DNA of 6,218 bases from an uncultured bacterium. Its GTDB lineage: Bacteria; Bacteroidota; Bacteroidia; Bacteroidales; Paludibacteraceae. The stretch's first letter is position 1; the number at the start of each line of letters is the position of its first letter. The translations under genes were made by a program, and so were the position numbers. The notes beneath the pieces are model-generated. The model was given only the letters and a program-made list of their open reading frames with translations, did not search any database and had not been told where the DNA came from. The stretch is from positions 1 through 6,218 of the forward strand of contig CAMTOX010000124.1 in the NCBI GenBank assembly GCA_947074225.1, read 5' to 3'. Below are positions 1 through 5,941 of the stretch, in pieces.

Positions 1-14
1 CTACAGCATGGCCT

Positions 15-47
15 ACCCTCTTTCCCTAACCGCCGCTCTTCCGATCT
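15..47 (+). other. Degraded Illumina TruSeq read-1 adapter (artefact)
   Basis: Aligned without gaps to the 33-nt TruSeq universal adapter 3' part as I remember it, this stretch matches at 29 of 33 positions, including an exact GCTCTTCCGATCT at 35-47. A second stub, TATCGGAAG followed by TGGC at 63-75, resembles the reverse-complement adapter start. Bases 1 to about 75 are therefore most likely library or assembly artefact, not genome. The real insert probably begins near 76, where the sequence turns strongly AT-rich. Confidence 0.9.
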
Positions 48-168
48 GGGCCGAGCGAGGTGTATCGGAAGTGGCAATTTGAAGGCTCTTTACTATTTAC
101 TTATTCATAAAAATATAGCAAACTTGTTTCTAATTAATAAAAAAATAGGTTTATTGAATATTTTGTTT

Positions 169-176
169 TATATTTG
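169..176 (+). promoter_or_regulatory. Possible Bacteroidota -7 box (TATATTTG)
   Basis: TATATTTG matches the Bacteroidota sigma-ABfr -7 consensus TAnnTTTG. No convincing TTTG -33 element lies about 19-22 bases upstream, only T-rich sequence. If used, transcription would start near 183 and give a leader of roughly 70 nt before the start codon at 256. The region is so AT-rich that chance matches are likely. Confidence 0.35.
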
Positions 177-223
177 ACAATTCCAAACGTCTATCTCATG
201 TTAACGATGATAGGGTGATATTG

Positions 224-240
224 GCAAGTAGAATTCAGCA
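224..240 (+). repeat. 17-bp direct repeat, copy 1
   Basis: GCAAGTAGAATTCAGCA here differs by one base from GCAAGTTGAATTCAGCA at 1001-1017, in the same orientation. This copy ends 15 bases before the start codon at 256, inside the presumed leader of that gene. The two copies bracket the membrane-protein gene. Confidence 0.6.
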
Positions 241-255
241 AATTAAAAGATAAAT

Positions 256-750
256 ATGGTTTATAATAAAAATCTTCGGATTATTACTTCTGTAGAAGTA
301 GCAATTTATACTTTATTGATTCTGTGTGTTGTATTTAATAATTATGGATTGTTGGCTAGTCTAATGATTTGGATATTATCTTTCTTTTTAGCAGTGATGT
401 TCTGTATTGAACTTTCCTATCCAAAATGTAAGGAACATTGGCGTTTACAGTTTGGTGCTGGAAATACAGGGGTAAGATCACAATATTTAATATTATGTAT
501 TGTTGCTCTATTTTTTATTCCGATCTTAAATATAGATTTAATAATGCCAAGTATACTATTGCTTCTTGCTTTAGGATTTTATATTCTATTATTTTATTCA
601 TTCTTGATTTATTTCTTATATAGAAAAGAATTGGGATATAAAGAATATACAATAAATTATAGATTAAAGTTTAAACGAGTAATTTTTCACAGTGTTCTTT
701 GTGCTCTTTTATTGATACTCTCTGGTGTGATGACGTATTTAAAACTTTGA
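256..750 (+). CDS. Small polytopic membrane protein, unknown function
   Basis: This 164-residue protein is not one I recognise. Hydrophobic stretches at about residues 9-28, 32-54, 77-97, 98-122 and 142-162 suggest four or five membrane helices. Between them lie a short polar loop (about 56-76, containing PKCKEHWR and FGAGNTG) and a basic, tyrosine-rich loop (about 123-141). There is no signal peptide separate from the first helix, no catalytic motif and no recognisable domain. The ATG at 256 is preceded by A/T-rich sequence without a Shine-Dalgarno site, as is usual in Bacteroidota. Codon use is strongly A/T-ending and the gene is clearly more AT-rich than the minus-strand genes, so it may be accessory DNA. 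It stands alone: the next gene is convergent and about 490 bases away. A cargo-type inner-membrane protein or a toxin/immunity-like membrane protein are both possible, but nothing here decides. The reading frame itself is well supported by its hydrophobic periodicity. Confidence 0.7.
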   Translation: MVYNKNLRIITSVEVAIYTLLILCVVFNNYGLLASLMIWILSFFLAVMFCIELSYPKCKEHWRLQFGAGNTGVRSQYLILCIVALFFIPILNIDLIMPSILLLLALGFYILLFYSFLIYFLYRKELGYKEYTINYRLKFKRVIFHSVLCALLLILSGVMTYLKL

Positions 751-1178
751 ATAATATCTTTTCTTATTTATGCAAAGTCATCTAAACATATTAGCGTTAA
801 GAGATTTGACGTAAGGGTGTGGAAGCCATACAAACAAGGAATGAAGATTTATGTGTAGAGATAACGCTGGCAATGCAATGGTGTAATCAACTATAGATTG
901 CAAATAAATGTTAGTGCGAGATGGAAGCAATAATACCAAATAAAAAGCAATGTTAGTGTGTAAGTTTAATATATTAACCAAGCTGGAGAAAGTTGCATTT
1001 GCAAGTTGAATTCAGCAGTGACTTAAGCGTCTTTATCGCTCTTTATTATATTATTTTTTATTAAAATGAAGTGGAGGGTGGTGTGTGTTTATCATCTTGA
1101 AGTTATACTGTAATGTTTCTGTGATAAAAGCTCCACATGTGCCATGTTTGTTTAATCTGTTGCAGGGATGAAATAATA
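751..1178. other. Intergenic region without a credible gene
   Basis: No reading frame here looks like a protein. A 67-codon minus-strand frame (778-981) has no recognisable content and no promoter. What can be seen: a 7-bp inverted repeat AGCGTTA/TAACGCT (793-799 with 862-868) enclosing a small hairpin GTGTGG-AAG-CCATAC (817-831); an imperfect tandem duplication containing CAAATAAA and TGTTAGTG (901-916 and 937-958); a 12-bp AT palindrome (966-977); the second 17-bp repeat (1001-1017); and a possible structured RNA at 1071-1136. No tRNA or rRNA is visible. Confidence 0.6.
1001..1017 (+). repeat. 17-bp direct repeat, copy 2
   Basis: GCAAGTTGAATTCAGCA matches 224-240 at 16 of 17 bases. It contains the palindrome TGAATTCA. 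Unlike copy 1, it is not followed by a usable reading frame: the nearest ATG (1068) opens only 14 codons. It does precede the predicted hairpins at 1071-1136 and the plus-strand terminator at 1179-1224. Confidence 0.6.
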
Positions 1179-1224
1179 AACCCCTTTCTTAGGAGTTGAA
1201 AAGCTCATGAAGAAAGGGTTTTTT
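1071..1224 (+). ncRNA. Candidate small RNA with 3' terminator (speculative)
   Basis: Two nested inverted repeats can pair: GTGGAG (1071-1076) with CTCCAC (1131-1136), and inside it TTTATCA (1088-1094) with TGATAAA (1122-1128). About 45 bases further on is a strong hairpin followed by six T on the plus strand (1179-1224), although no plus-strand gene ends nearby. That combination would fit a non-coding transcript. I see no good promoter, only a poor TGCATTTG match at 994-1001. The helices are short enough to be chance in AT-rich DNA. Confidence 0.25.
1179..1224. terminator. Bidirectional intrinsic terminator
   Basis: CCCTTTCTT (1182-1190) pairs with AAGAAAGGG (1210-1218). An inner helix, GAGTT with AGCTC around a GAAA loop, extends the stem. 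The plus strand continues with six T (1219-1224), a canonical intrinsic terminator. On the minus strand the hairpin lies about 25-65 bases beyond the stop of the DUF362 gene and is followed by a broken T-tract (GGTTTATTATTTC), so it can also end that transcript. Confidence 0.75.
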
Positions 1225-1243
1225 AGCATATAAAGTGTGATTC

Positions 1244-2245
1244 TTAGTTGTCTTTCACATCCAAGTCGATGAGCGTATAATTTAAATTTCCCATGCCTAA
1301 AGAGGCGGCATAGGTTAATGCATGCTCTCCCTTACGCGATTCCATACGTTCTACCAAATGTTTTTTGCCATGCTCTTTTGATGCGTAGACAAGGTCTACA
1401 CAAGCCTTGTCCAGTGCTACGGGGTCAAGTGATGCCAAGATGCCAATATCGCTCATCTGTGGGTCGGCAGGGTTTGAGTCACAATCGCAGTCGACTGAAA
1501 GGTTGTTCATAACATTGATGTAAAGAATGTTATCTCCGGAATGATCTATGATTGCTTTGGCAGCTTCTACCATTGCTTCCAGCCACTCCTCTTGAGTTGG
1601 ATTCCCCCAAGTAGTTGTACTTGCTCCTGCCGAATGGATGTAACGTTTACCATTGGCAGAAGCAATGCCGATGGATATGTTTTTTATGGCACCCCCAAAA
1701 CCTGCCATAGCATGTCCTTTGAAATGCGAAAGCACTACAGTGAAGTCATAGTTGAGGAAGTTTTTTCCCACAATGTCGCGGTTAAGATGCTTGCCTGCGG
1801 TGATAGGCAGTTCTACTTCTCCTTCGGCATCCATAATGTCTACGTTGGCAATCTCCATGAATCCATGGTCGCGTGCTGCTTGTAGGTGTCGCTCGGTGTT
1901 GGCACGATTGCCGCCATAAGCCGTGTTACACTCTATAATGGTACCATTAACCATAGTAACAAGAGGAGCAATAAGAGTTGGTTTTAGGTAGTTATTACCA
2001 CCTGGTTCTCCAGTACTTACTTTAATGGCTACATTGTTGCCATTGGCTTGACGTCCTAATGCATCGTAAATAGCAACCATTGCTTCAGGAGTAATCTCTT
2101 TGGTGAAGTAGACTATAGAGCTATCGGAGGTGCCCAAATTAGGTGTTTCATCGTCATGGTTCTTCTGTGAGGTAGAACTACAGGCAAAACCTATGAGCGT
2201 GATACTGGCAATGAGAAGTACTGTGAAATAGAATTTATTATTCAT
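1244..2245 (-). CDS. DUF362 domain lipoprotein
   Basis: This 333-residue protein belongs to the DUF362 family, whose biochemical function is not established. The first 22 residues are a lipoprotein signal peptide ending in the lipobox-like GFAC, with lipidated Cys22 predicted, followed by a Ser/Asp-rich linker. Family signatures: KVSTGEPGG (75-83) near the N terminus; VVLSHFKGHAMAGFGGAIKN (170-189), the conserved His/Lys/Gly-rich core; and SDIGILASLDPVALDKACVDLV (265-286, a match to the usual DPVA.D.A segment). Just before that is DCDCD (252-256), where many relatives also carry a Cys-x-Cys segment. The ferredoxin-like 4Fe-4S module found in some DUF362 proteins is absent, since there are no CxxCxxC clusters. 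The length is normal and the gene appears intact. It has its own promoter (-7 box at 2282-2289) and lacks a Shine-Dalgarno site. The protein is probably anchored in the outer or inner membrane facing the periplasm or surface. The family call is firm; any role is unknown. Confidence 0.92.
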   Translation of the reverse strand: MNNKFYFTVLLIASITLIGFACSSTSQKNHDDETPNLGTSDSSIVYFTKEITPEAMVAIYDALGRQANGNNVAIKVSTGEPGGNNYLKPTLIAPLVTMVNGTIIECNTAYGGNRANTERHLQAARDHGFMEIANVDIMDAEGEVELPITAGKHLNRDIVGKNFLNYDFTVVLSHFKGHAMAGFGGAIKNISIGIASANGKRYIHSAGASTTTWGNPTQEEWLEAMVEAAKAIIDHSGDNILYINVMNNLSVDCDCDSNPADPQMSDIGILASLDPVALDKACVDLVYASKEHGKKHLVERMESRKGEHALTYAASLGMGNLNYTLIDLDVKDN

Positions 2246-2281
2246 AACAATCTGCTTATGTGGTTATTATTATTTGTATTG

Positions 2282-2289
2282 CAAAAGTA
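2282..2289 (-). promoter_or_regulatory. Bacteroidota -7 box for the DUF362 gene
   Basis: Read on the minus strand this is TACTTTTG, an exact match to TAnnTTTG. It lies 37-44 bases upstream of the start codon, so the leader would be about 30 nt. A TTTA at 2312-2315 (minus strand), about 22 bases upstream, is a weak -33 element. Confidence 0.55.
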
Positions 2290-2314
2290 AATGATAGTAA
2301 TGGCTTAAAATTAA

Positions 2315-2344
2315 ACATATTACAGAATGTTTTATACATATTAC
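2315..2344. promoter_or_regulatory. Paired 9-bp direct repeats, possible operator
   Basis: ACATATTAC occurs exactly at 2315-2323 and again at 2336-2344, separated by 12 bases, a 21-bp period or two helical turns. The pair lies at and just upstream of the -33 position of the DUF362 promoter, where an activator would bind. The spacing matches the geometry known for LytTR-type response regulators (9-bp repeats, 12-13 bp spacer), but the bases do not resemble the LytTR consensus I know. A further direct repeat, GATAGTAA, is at 2293-2300 and 2346-2353. Confidence 0.4.
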
Positions 2345-2354
2345 CGATAGTAAG

Positions 2355-2374
2355 CCAAATAGCTCTCTATTTGG
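2355..2374. repeat. Perfect 8-bp inverted repeat
   Basis: CCAAATAG (2355-2362) and CTATTTGG (2367-2374) are perfectly complementary around a CTCT loop. No T-tract follows on either strand, so it is not a typical terminator. It sits between the terminator of the large nuclease gene and the promoter of the DUF362 gene. It could be a protein-binding site or a backup hairpin. A 10-bp palindrome CTCATATGAG follows at 2397-2406. Confidence 0.45.
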
Positions 2375-2408
2375 TGGTGTACAAAATTAATGGCAGCTCA
2401 TATGAGTA

Positions 2409-2458
2409 TAAAAAAGTAAGGGCTTAGAACAACTTTATAAGTTGTCTAAACCCTTACT
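2409..2458 (-). terminator. Intrinsic terminator of the nuclease gene
   Basis: Arms at 2415-2435 and 2439-2458 form a stem of about 19 base pairs with one mismatch, one bulged A and a three-base loop. On the minus strand it is followed directly by a run of T (complement of the A-run at 2410-2414). It lies about 70 bases past the stop codon at 2526 and should isolate this transcript from the DUF362 gene downstream. Confidence 0.85.
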
Positions 2459-2467
2459 ATATGATTA

Positions 2468-2501
2468 GAGTTTTAAAATGTAAAATTGATTATTAAAACT
2501 C
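2468..2501. repeat. 9-bp inverted repeat in the 3' UTR of the nuclease gene
   Basis: GAGTTTTAA (2468-2476) and TTAAAACTC (2493-2501) are perfect complements with a 16-base loop. The element lies between the stop codon at 2526 and the main terminator, so it would form a hairpin in the 3' untranslated RNA. Being AT-rich it would be weak. Confidence 0.4.
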
Positions 2502-2525
2502 CCTCCTCTAAAGTTCGAGGTGATA

Positions 2526-5372
2526 TTATTTTATCACTTTAATTACTTCTACCCCTCTGTTACTCATTATTTGAATAATGTAGATGTTACGTTCTGTAAA
2601 TGGCAATATAGCTTCTTGATAGAAGTTCATGCTATCCCATAAGCAGGTGCCTGTAATGTTGAACACACGTATTCTACTCTCTTGTTCCATATTGAAGAGG
2701 AATATACCTTCAGAAGTGGTATAAAACTCTACCAACTGTTGTTCGATTATTTTACATCCCACTGGTGTCTCAGGGGTCACAGCAATAACGTTAGAGTATC
2801 CAGAAGGAACATGACAAAAGTATGAGCGTACATGGTAATAGTGTGTTACTCCTTCTGTAGCTCCTAGCACATTGTAGTTTGTTACCGTGGTGTTTCGGTT
2901 TTTGAATAAGAATGTGGTATCTTTCTCTTGGTATTTAACTGTTACATCGTCTAATGCAATGTCTGAGTTTCCCCACTTCTCCATGTAGGTCCATCTAAAG
3001 GTTTTGTACTCTTTGTTTGGTGAGAATATATAAGTTTGAGTGTTCTTGTTGGTATTGCTGTACCAAATGGTGTCAATAGGTTCAAACTTATTATTGAAAC
3101 CTCCTTCAAGAAGAAGCTTACTTTCTACGGCACTGTTTGGGAATCGGTATGTAAATGATAGTTCCTCAATTGGTCCGGGATAGGTTTTAGATTCTATAAC
3201 GTTTCCGGTGTTGCTAAGACGTAATGCCGGGGCATCTACTCCAACATTCTCAGCTTCGGTAAAGGTACCATAGCAGTTGCTGTTCCACCCTTCGGGTAGT
3301 GGTCGACCGGTCGATAGCACATCGTCAAAGCCCTCGCGTTCTTCTATTAAGTCGCCGTTGGTAAGGGTAAAAACACTGAGTTGGTAGCTCAAAGCTCCTG
3401 GTACTGTTTCCCAGTTAGCATAGAATGATGATGCTGTGATATGTGTGGCATCAATAGCCAATGGGGCTGCCATGTTTTCAGTTTTAATCTGGGTGCTATT
3501 ATTAGCGGATATTGTGTCGTTACCAACTACAGCAAATACTTTACATGTGTAATATTCGTCGGGGTGTAAATCTCCTACTAAAAGCCAAGTGTTCGTTCCG
3601 GCGCTTACTTTACTCTGCTCCATATTATACCGTTCGTGCGTAATGGTGTTGTGTTGTGCTATGTTGGCATAGTTTCCGGTATTCTCTACTTGCCATTCGC
3701 TCCAACGGAAGGTGGCTTGTGGGTGAGTAATCTCCTCTTCTCTAATCATGGTAATATTGGCTCCCCAATTTTGTGAGGTACCCATTACCCCTACTAAATC
3801 TATAAGTATGCCGTTACGATAGAGTGCTATGGCATCATTGCCATTAATATCTAAAAGAGCATTCGTAGTGCTGTTTGTTAGTGAGTCGGCTTGCGTTGTT
3901 AAAGCACTGCTTTGCGCTAAAGCGTTAGCAACGATATAGCATTGACGTGGTGCTAATAGTCCCGATAGAGTCATGGGGTCTACAAATGAGCCTGAACCAT
4001 CTACTTGGCGCATTAAAGTATAGTTTGAAAGGTTGATGGTGTCGGCAGTGCCATTATAAACTCCTATGGCTTTGTTGTCGCCATTGTTCTGACAGGTGTA
4101 GTAATAGATGAATAGATCTCCACATAAAGTATCGCCTTGGTAAACATCAACAAGATATTCAGATGCATTAGGATATTCCATCCAATAGAGAATGCCTTGG
4201 TCTGATTTGCACTGTTTGGTTCCCAGGGAGATAAATTCATTAGAAACTATTGCTGTAATGGGAAGATATAGGCTACTTGTGAGCCCACCACCAAATAGTA
4301 CTAGCGTGTCTTGGTGTGTGCCGGTAGTTGCGGTTTGTAACTCAATCGTTAAGAGTGTGTCGGCTTGCACTGCTTGTGCCGAGAAAGCACTACTTCTGAG
4401 CGAGAAGCCTTGGTTGCCTTGCGAGAGTGCCATATATAGGCTGTCGGTGAAGTTGCTTCCCGATATATTGAGTGTATATAGGTGTGTGTTGTTTAAGTTA
4501 ACCCCGCCAAAATCAATATTATCCAAAGGGTGTGGTGTATTTAGGAATGTGGCAGTCTCTGTAGGAAAAGGAAATGCCGATGTGGTGTCGGTGCCCCAAA
4601 TATGTTCCACAAGATCGGGGTAATCAATAAAAGGATTTCTGTTTCCTTGAATAGCGTATATGCCATCGTTACGCACTATCTCTTTGGTACTTACAGGGTC
4701 TTGTCGGTGCCATTGTAGCAGAAGATTTATGGCCCAAGGTTTCCAAGTGGGATAGCTATTGTTGTCTAACATTTCTGAACTCCATAATGTTTCAAAGTTT
4801 TCGTACATGACCGACATGTAGAGGTATGTTCTGGCAAAGTCGCCCTTGTACTCATCGGCAGGTTCAAAAGCATAAAAAGAGGAGTTGGGAATGCTATTGC
4901 GTCCAAATTTGCTTACACCATTATCGAACGTAGCAGTTGTTACTACACCTAATGGATGGTAGTTTTTGGTAACATTGGTTTCTCCATCGGCAGGGTAGAG
5001 GTTGTGTAGGTCGTTGCAAGCGCTATTTTGAAATGAGCCCCAGTTTTCTTTTGGAAACGCCTGGTCGATATGCATTCCCGCGATGTTGAACATGGGTTGT
5101 GTAGCATCGAAATAGCGCTGCGTGTTGGAGTAGATGTCCCATACAGAACCGTCGGTAAGTTGATCGAGCTGGAAAAAAGCTTCCCAAGTGCTGTTTGAGC
5201 CGGTGCCATAGTTAACCATCTCTGCTCTTTGGCAGATGTTATGTAGGGCAGTTTTTAACTCCTCTTTGGTTTTGTCTTCGGCAGTGCGATAGTATCCTGC
5301 AGGAATAGTGGCTGTACATGCAATACTAATGAGCAACATGAACATAACGATGATTGGTAATCTTCTTTTCAT
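2526..5372 (-). CDS. Secreted endonuclease I-family multidomain protein with T9SS sorting domain
   Basis: This 948-residue protein should be exported by Sec and then the type IX system to the surface or medium, where the N-terminal domain would cut nucleic acid. Domains: signal peptide (1 to about 21, mature start near TIPAGYY); endonuclease I, beta-beta-alpha-metal fold (about 22-262), with DLHNLYPADG (121-130), FEPADEYKGDFART (169-182) and NRNPFIDYPDLVEHIWG (244-260); a choice-of-anchor-D/ASH-like beta-sandwich (about 283-377); opening strands of a fibronectin III-like fold (about 383-415), a lamin-tail domain (about 416-572) and closing strands (about 580-630); a second FN3-like fold starting ITASSFYANW (645-654), interrupted by a choice-of-anchor-J/MAM-like sandwich (about 678-815) and closing at 826-866; and a Por-type sorting domain (about 873-948). 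At the active site the segment GMHIDQAFPKENWG (99-112) has Asp103-Gln104 where the family has Glu/Asp-His, so the general-base histidine appears to be missing. SIAC19 is a poor lipobox, and I favour signal peptidase I. The family call is firm; activity is uncertain. Confidence 0.93.
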   Translation of the reverse strand: MKRRLPIIVMFMLLISIACTATIPAGYYRTAEDKTKEELKTALHNICQRAEMVNYGTGSNSTWEAFFQLDQLTDGSVWDIYSNTQRYFDATQPMFNIAGMHIDQAFPKENWGSFQNSACNDLHNLYPADGETNVTKNYHPLGVVTTATFDNGVSKFGRNSIPNSSFYAFEPADEYKGDFARTYLYMSVMYENFETLWSSEMLDNNSYPTWKPWAINLLLQWHRQDPVSTKEIVRNDGIYAIQGNRNPFIDYPDLVEHIWGTDTTSAFPFPTETATFLNTPHPLDNIDFGGVNLNNTHLYTLNISGSNFTDSLYMALSQGNQGFSLRSSAFSAQAVQADTLLTIELQTATTGTHQDTLVLFGGGLTSSLYLPITAIVSNEFISLGTKQCKSDQGILYWMEYPNASEYLVDVYQGDTLCGDLFIYYYTCQNNGDNKAIGVYNGTADTINLSNYTLMRQVDGSGSFVDPMTLSGLLAPRQCYIVANALAQSSALTTQADSLTNSTTNALLDINGNDAIALYRNGILIDLVGVMGTSQNWGANITMIREEEITHPQATFRWSEWQVENTGNYANIAQHNTITHERYNMEQSKVSAGTNTWLLVGDLHPDEYYTCKVFAVVGNDTISANNSTQIKTENMAAPLAIDATHITASSFYANWETVPGALSYQLSVFTLTNGDLIEEREGFDDVLSTGRPLPEGWNSNCYGTFTEAENVGVDAPALRLSNTGNVIESKTYPGPIEELSFTYRFPNSAVESKLLLEGGFNNKFEPIDTIWYSNTNKNTQTYIFSPNKEYKTFRWTYMEKWGNSDIALDDVTVKYQEKDTTFLFKNRNTTVTNYNVLGATEGVTHYYHVRSYFCHVPSGYSNVIAVTPETPVGCKIIEQQLVEFYTTSEGIFLFNMEQESRIRVFNITGTCLWDSMNFYQEAILPFTERNIYIIQIMSNRGVEVIKVIK

Positions 5373-5426
5373 AAGCAGTTAAATTATAATTTTTCTTTTT
5401 GAGTCTATTTTTGTATTATAGATTGG

Positions 5427-5434
5427 CAAAAATA
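5427..5434 (-). promoter_or_regulatory. Bacteroidota -7 box for the nuclease gene
   Basis: On the minus strand this reads TATTTTTG, an exact TAnnTTTG match, 55-62 bases upstream of the start codon at 5372. A T-rich CATTTA at 5452-5457 (minus strand) may stand in for the -33 TTTG. The implied leader is about 50 nt and AT-rich, with no Shine-Dalgarno sequence. Confidence 0.5.
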
Positions 5435-5794
5435 GAAAAGATAAATTAAATAAATGATTTTCTTAACCTTTATTGACTTAAGAAAGGTCGTTTATTAGTT
5501 GTTTTATTTCAGTTAAAAAGGGTTTGGGTCGCAGAGAATGAACTTTTCGTCATTTAGTCGTGGCATGATGTTGCGCTCTTTATGATGAGTTTTTTCAATC
5601 CTTGGAGATGTAGCTGCTATAAATTCAAGAAAGAACACGTTTTACTCATGAAATGATCTTTCAAAATTTTATTTTTACTTCTCTATTTTGAAGTGAAATT
5701 GTCTCTTTTTTCTTTATCCTCTTATTTCTGGTTATAACTTCTTTTTGTTTAGAGAAGTATATAGAGAAAGTAACAAACTCTAAATCAAAAAAAT

Positions 5795-5902
5795 ATGAAA
5801 TATATTCTGTTAGAACATCCTAAATCACCAATAGCAAGATGAATTGTGAGATTTGGAATAAAATGGTATAATATGCTGCGTAAAAAACTTATCTTAAAGT
5901 AG
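5795..5902 (+). pseudogene. Possible small ORF interrupted by an in-frame TGA
   Basis: ATG at 5795 opens the 15-residue MKYILLEHPKSPIAR, which stops at TGA 5840-5842. The same frame then continues for 19 codons (IVRFGIKWYNMLRKKLILK) to TAG at 5900. An ATG overlapping the TGA (5839) opens only 10 codons in another frame. It could be a decayed small gene, a sequencing error in a gene of about 35 codons, or chance in AT-rich DNA. PKSPIA is reminiscent of the start of bacterial tyrosine kinases of the CpsD/Wzc type, but the match is too short to use. Confidence 0.2.
5844..5872 (+). promoter_or_regulatory. Sigma70-like promoter upstream of the racemase gene
   Basis: TTGTGA (5844-5849) and a perfect TATAAT (5867-5872) are separated by 17 bases, the ideal spacing for housekeeping sigma70/sigmaA promoters of Firmicutes and Proteobacteria. 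Bacteroidota promoters normally use TAnnTTTG instead. Transcription would start near 5879, giving a leader of about 75 nt before the racemase start codon. Confidence 0.5.
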
Positions 5903-5941
5903 TTGAATTGAGGTGAGTTTTTCGAGGATTTTATATGATAT

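Noticed and set aside
438..623. 61-codon plus-strand frame inside the membrane-protein gene
   Set aside because: It is an alternate frame nested in the longer frame, and its hydrophobicity merely reflects T-rich codons.
778..981. 67-codon minus-strand reading frame
   Set aside because: It has no recognisable domain, promoter or ribosome site, its composition is low-complexity, and it spans repeats. It is likely chance in a gap.
1318..1885. Plus-strand frames at 1318-1512 and 1541-1885
   Set aside because: Both lie antisense inside the well-supported DUF362 gene and have shadow-type compositions.
4192..5209. Frames at 4192-4623 (+) and 4949-5209 (-) within the nuclease gene
   Set aside because: They overlap a continuous 948-codon gene with clear domains. 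Their sequences are out-of-frame shadows.
5301..5372. Lipoprotein signal in the nuclease (SIAC at residues 16-19)
   Set aside because: The -3 position is Ser rather than an aliphatic residue. The mature start TIPAGYY fits ordinary signal-peptidase I processing, and type IX cargo is normally not lipidated at the N terminus.
5795..5842. Tyrosine kinase (CpsD/Wzc-like) start suggested by PKSPIA
   Set aside because: The match is only six residues, followed by a stop, with no Walker motif downstream.
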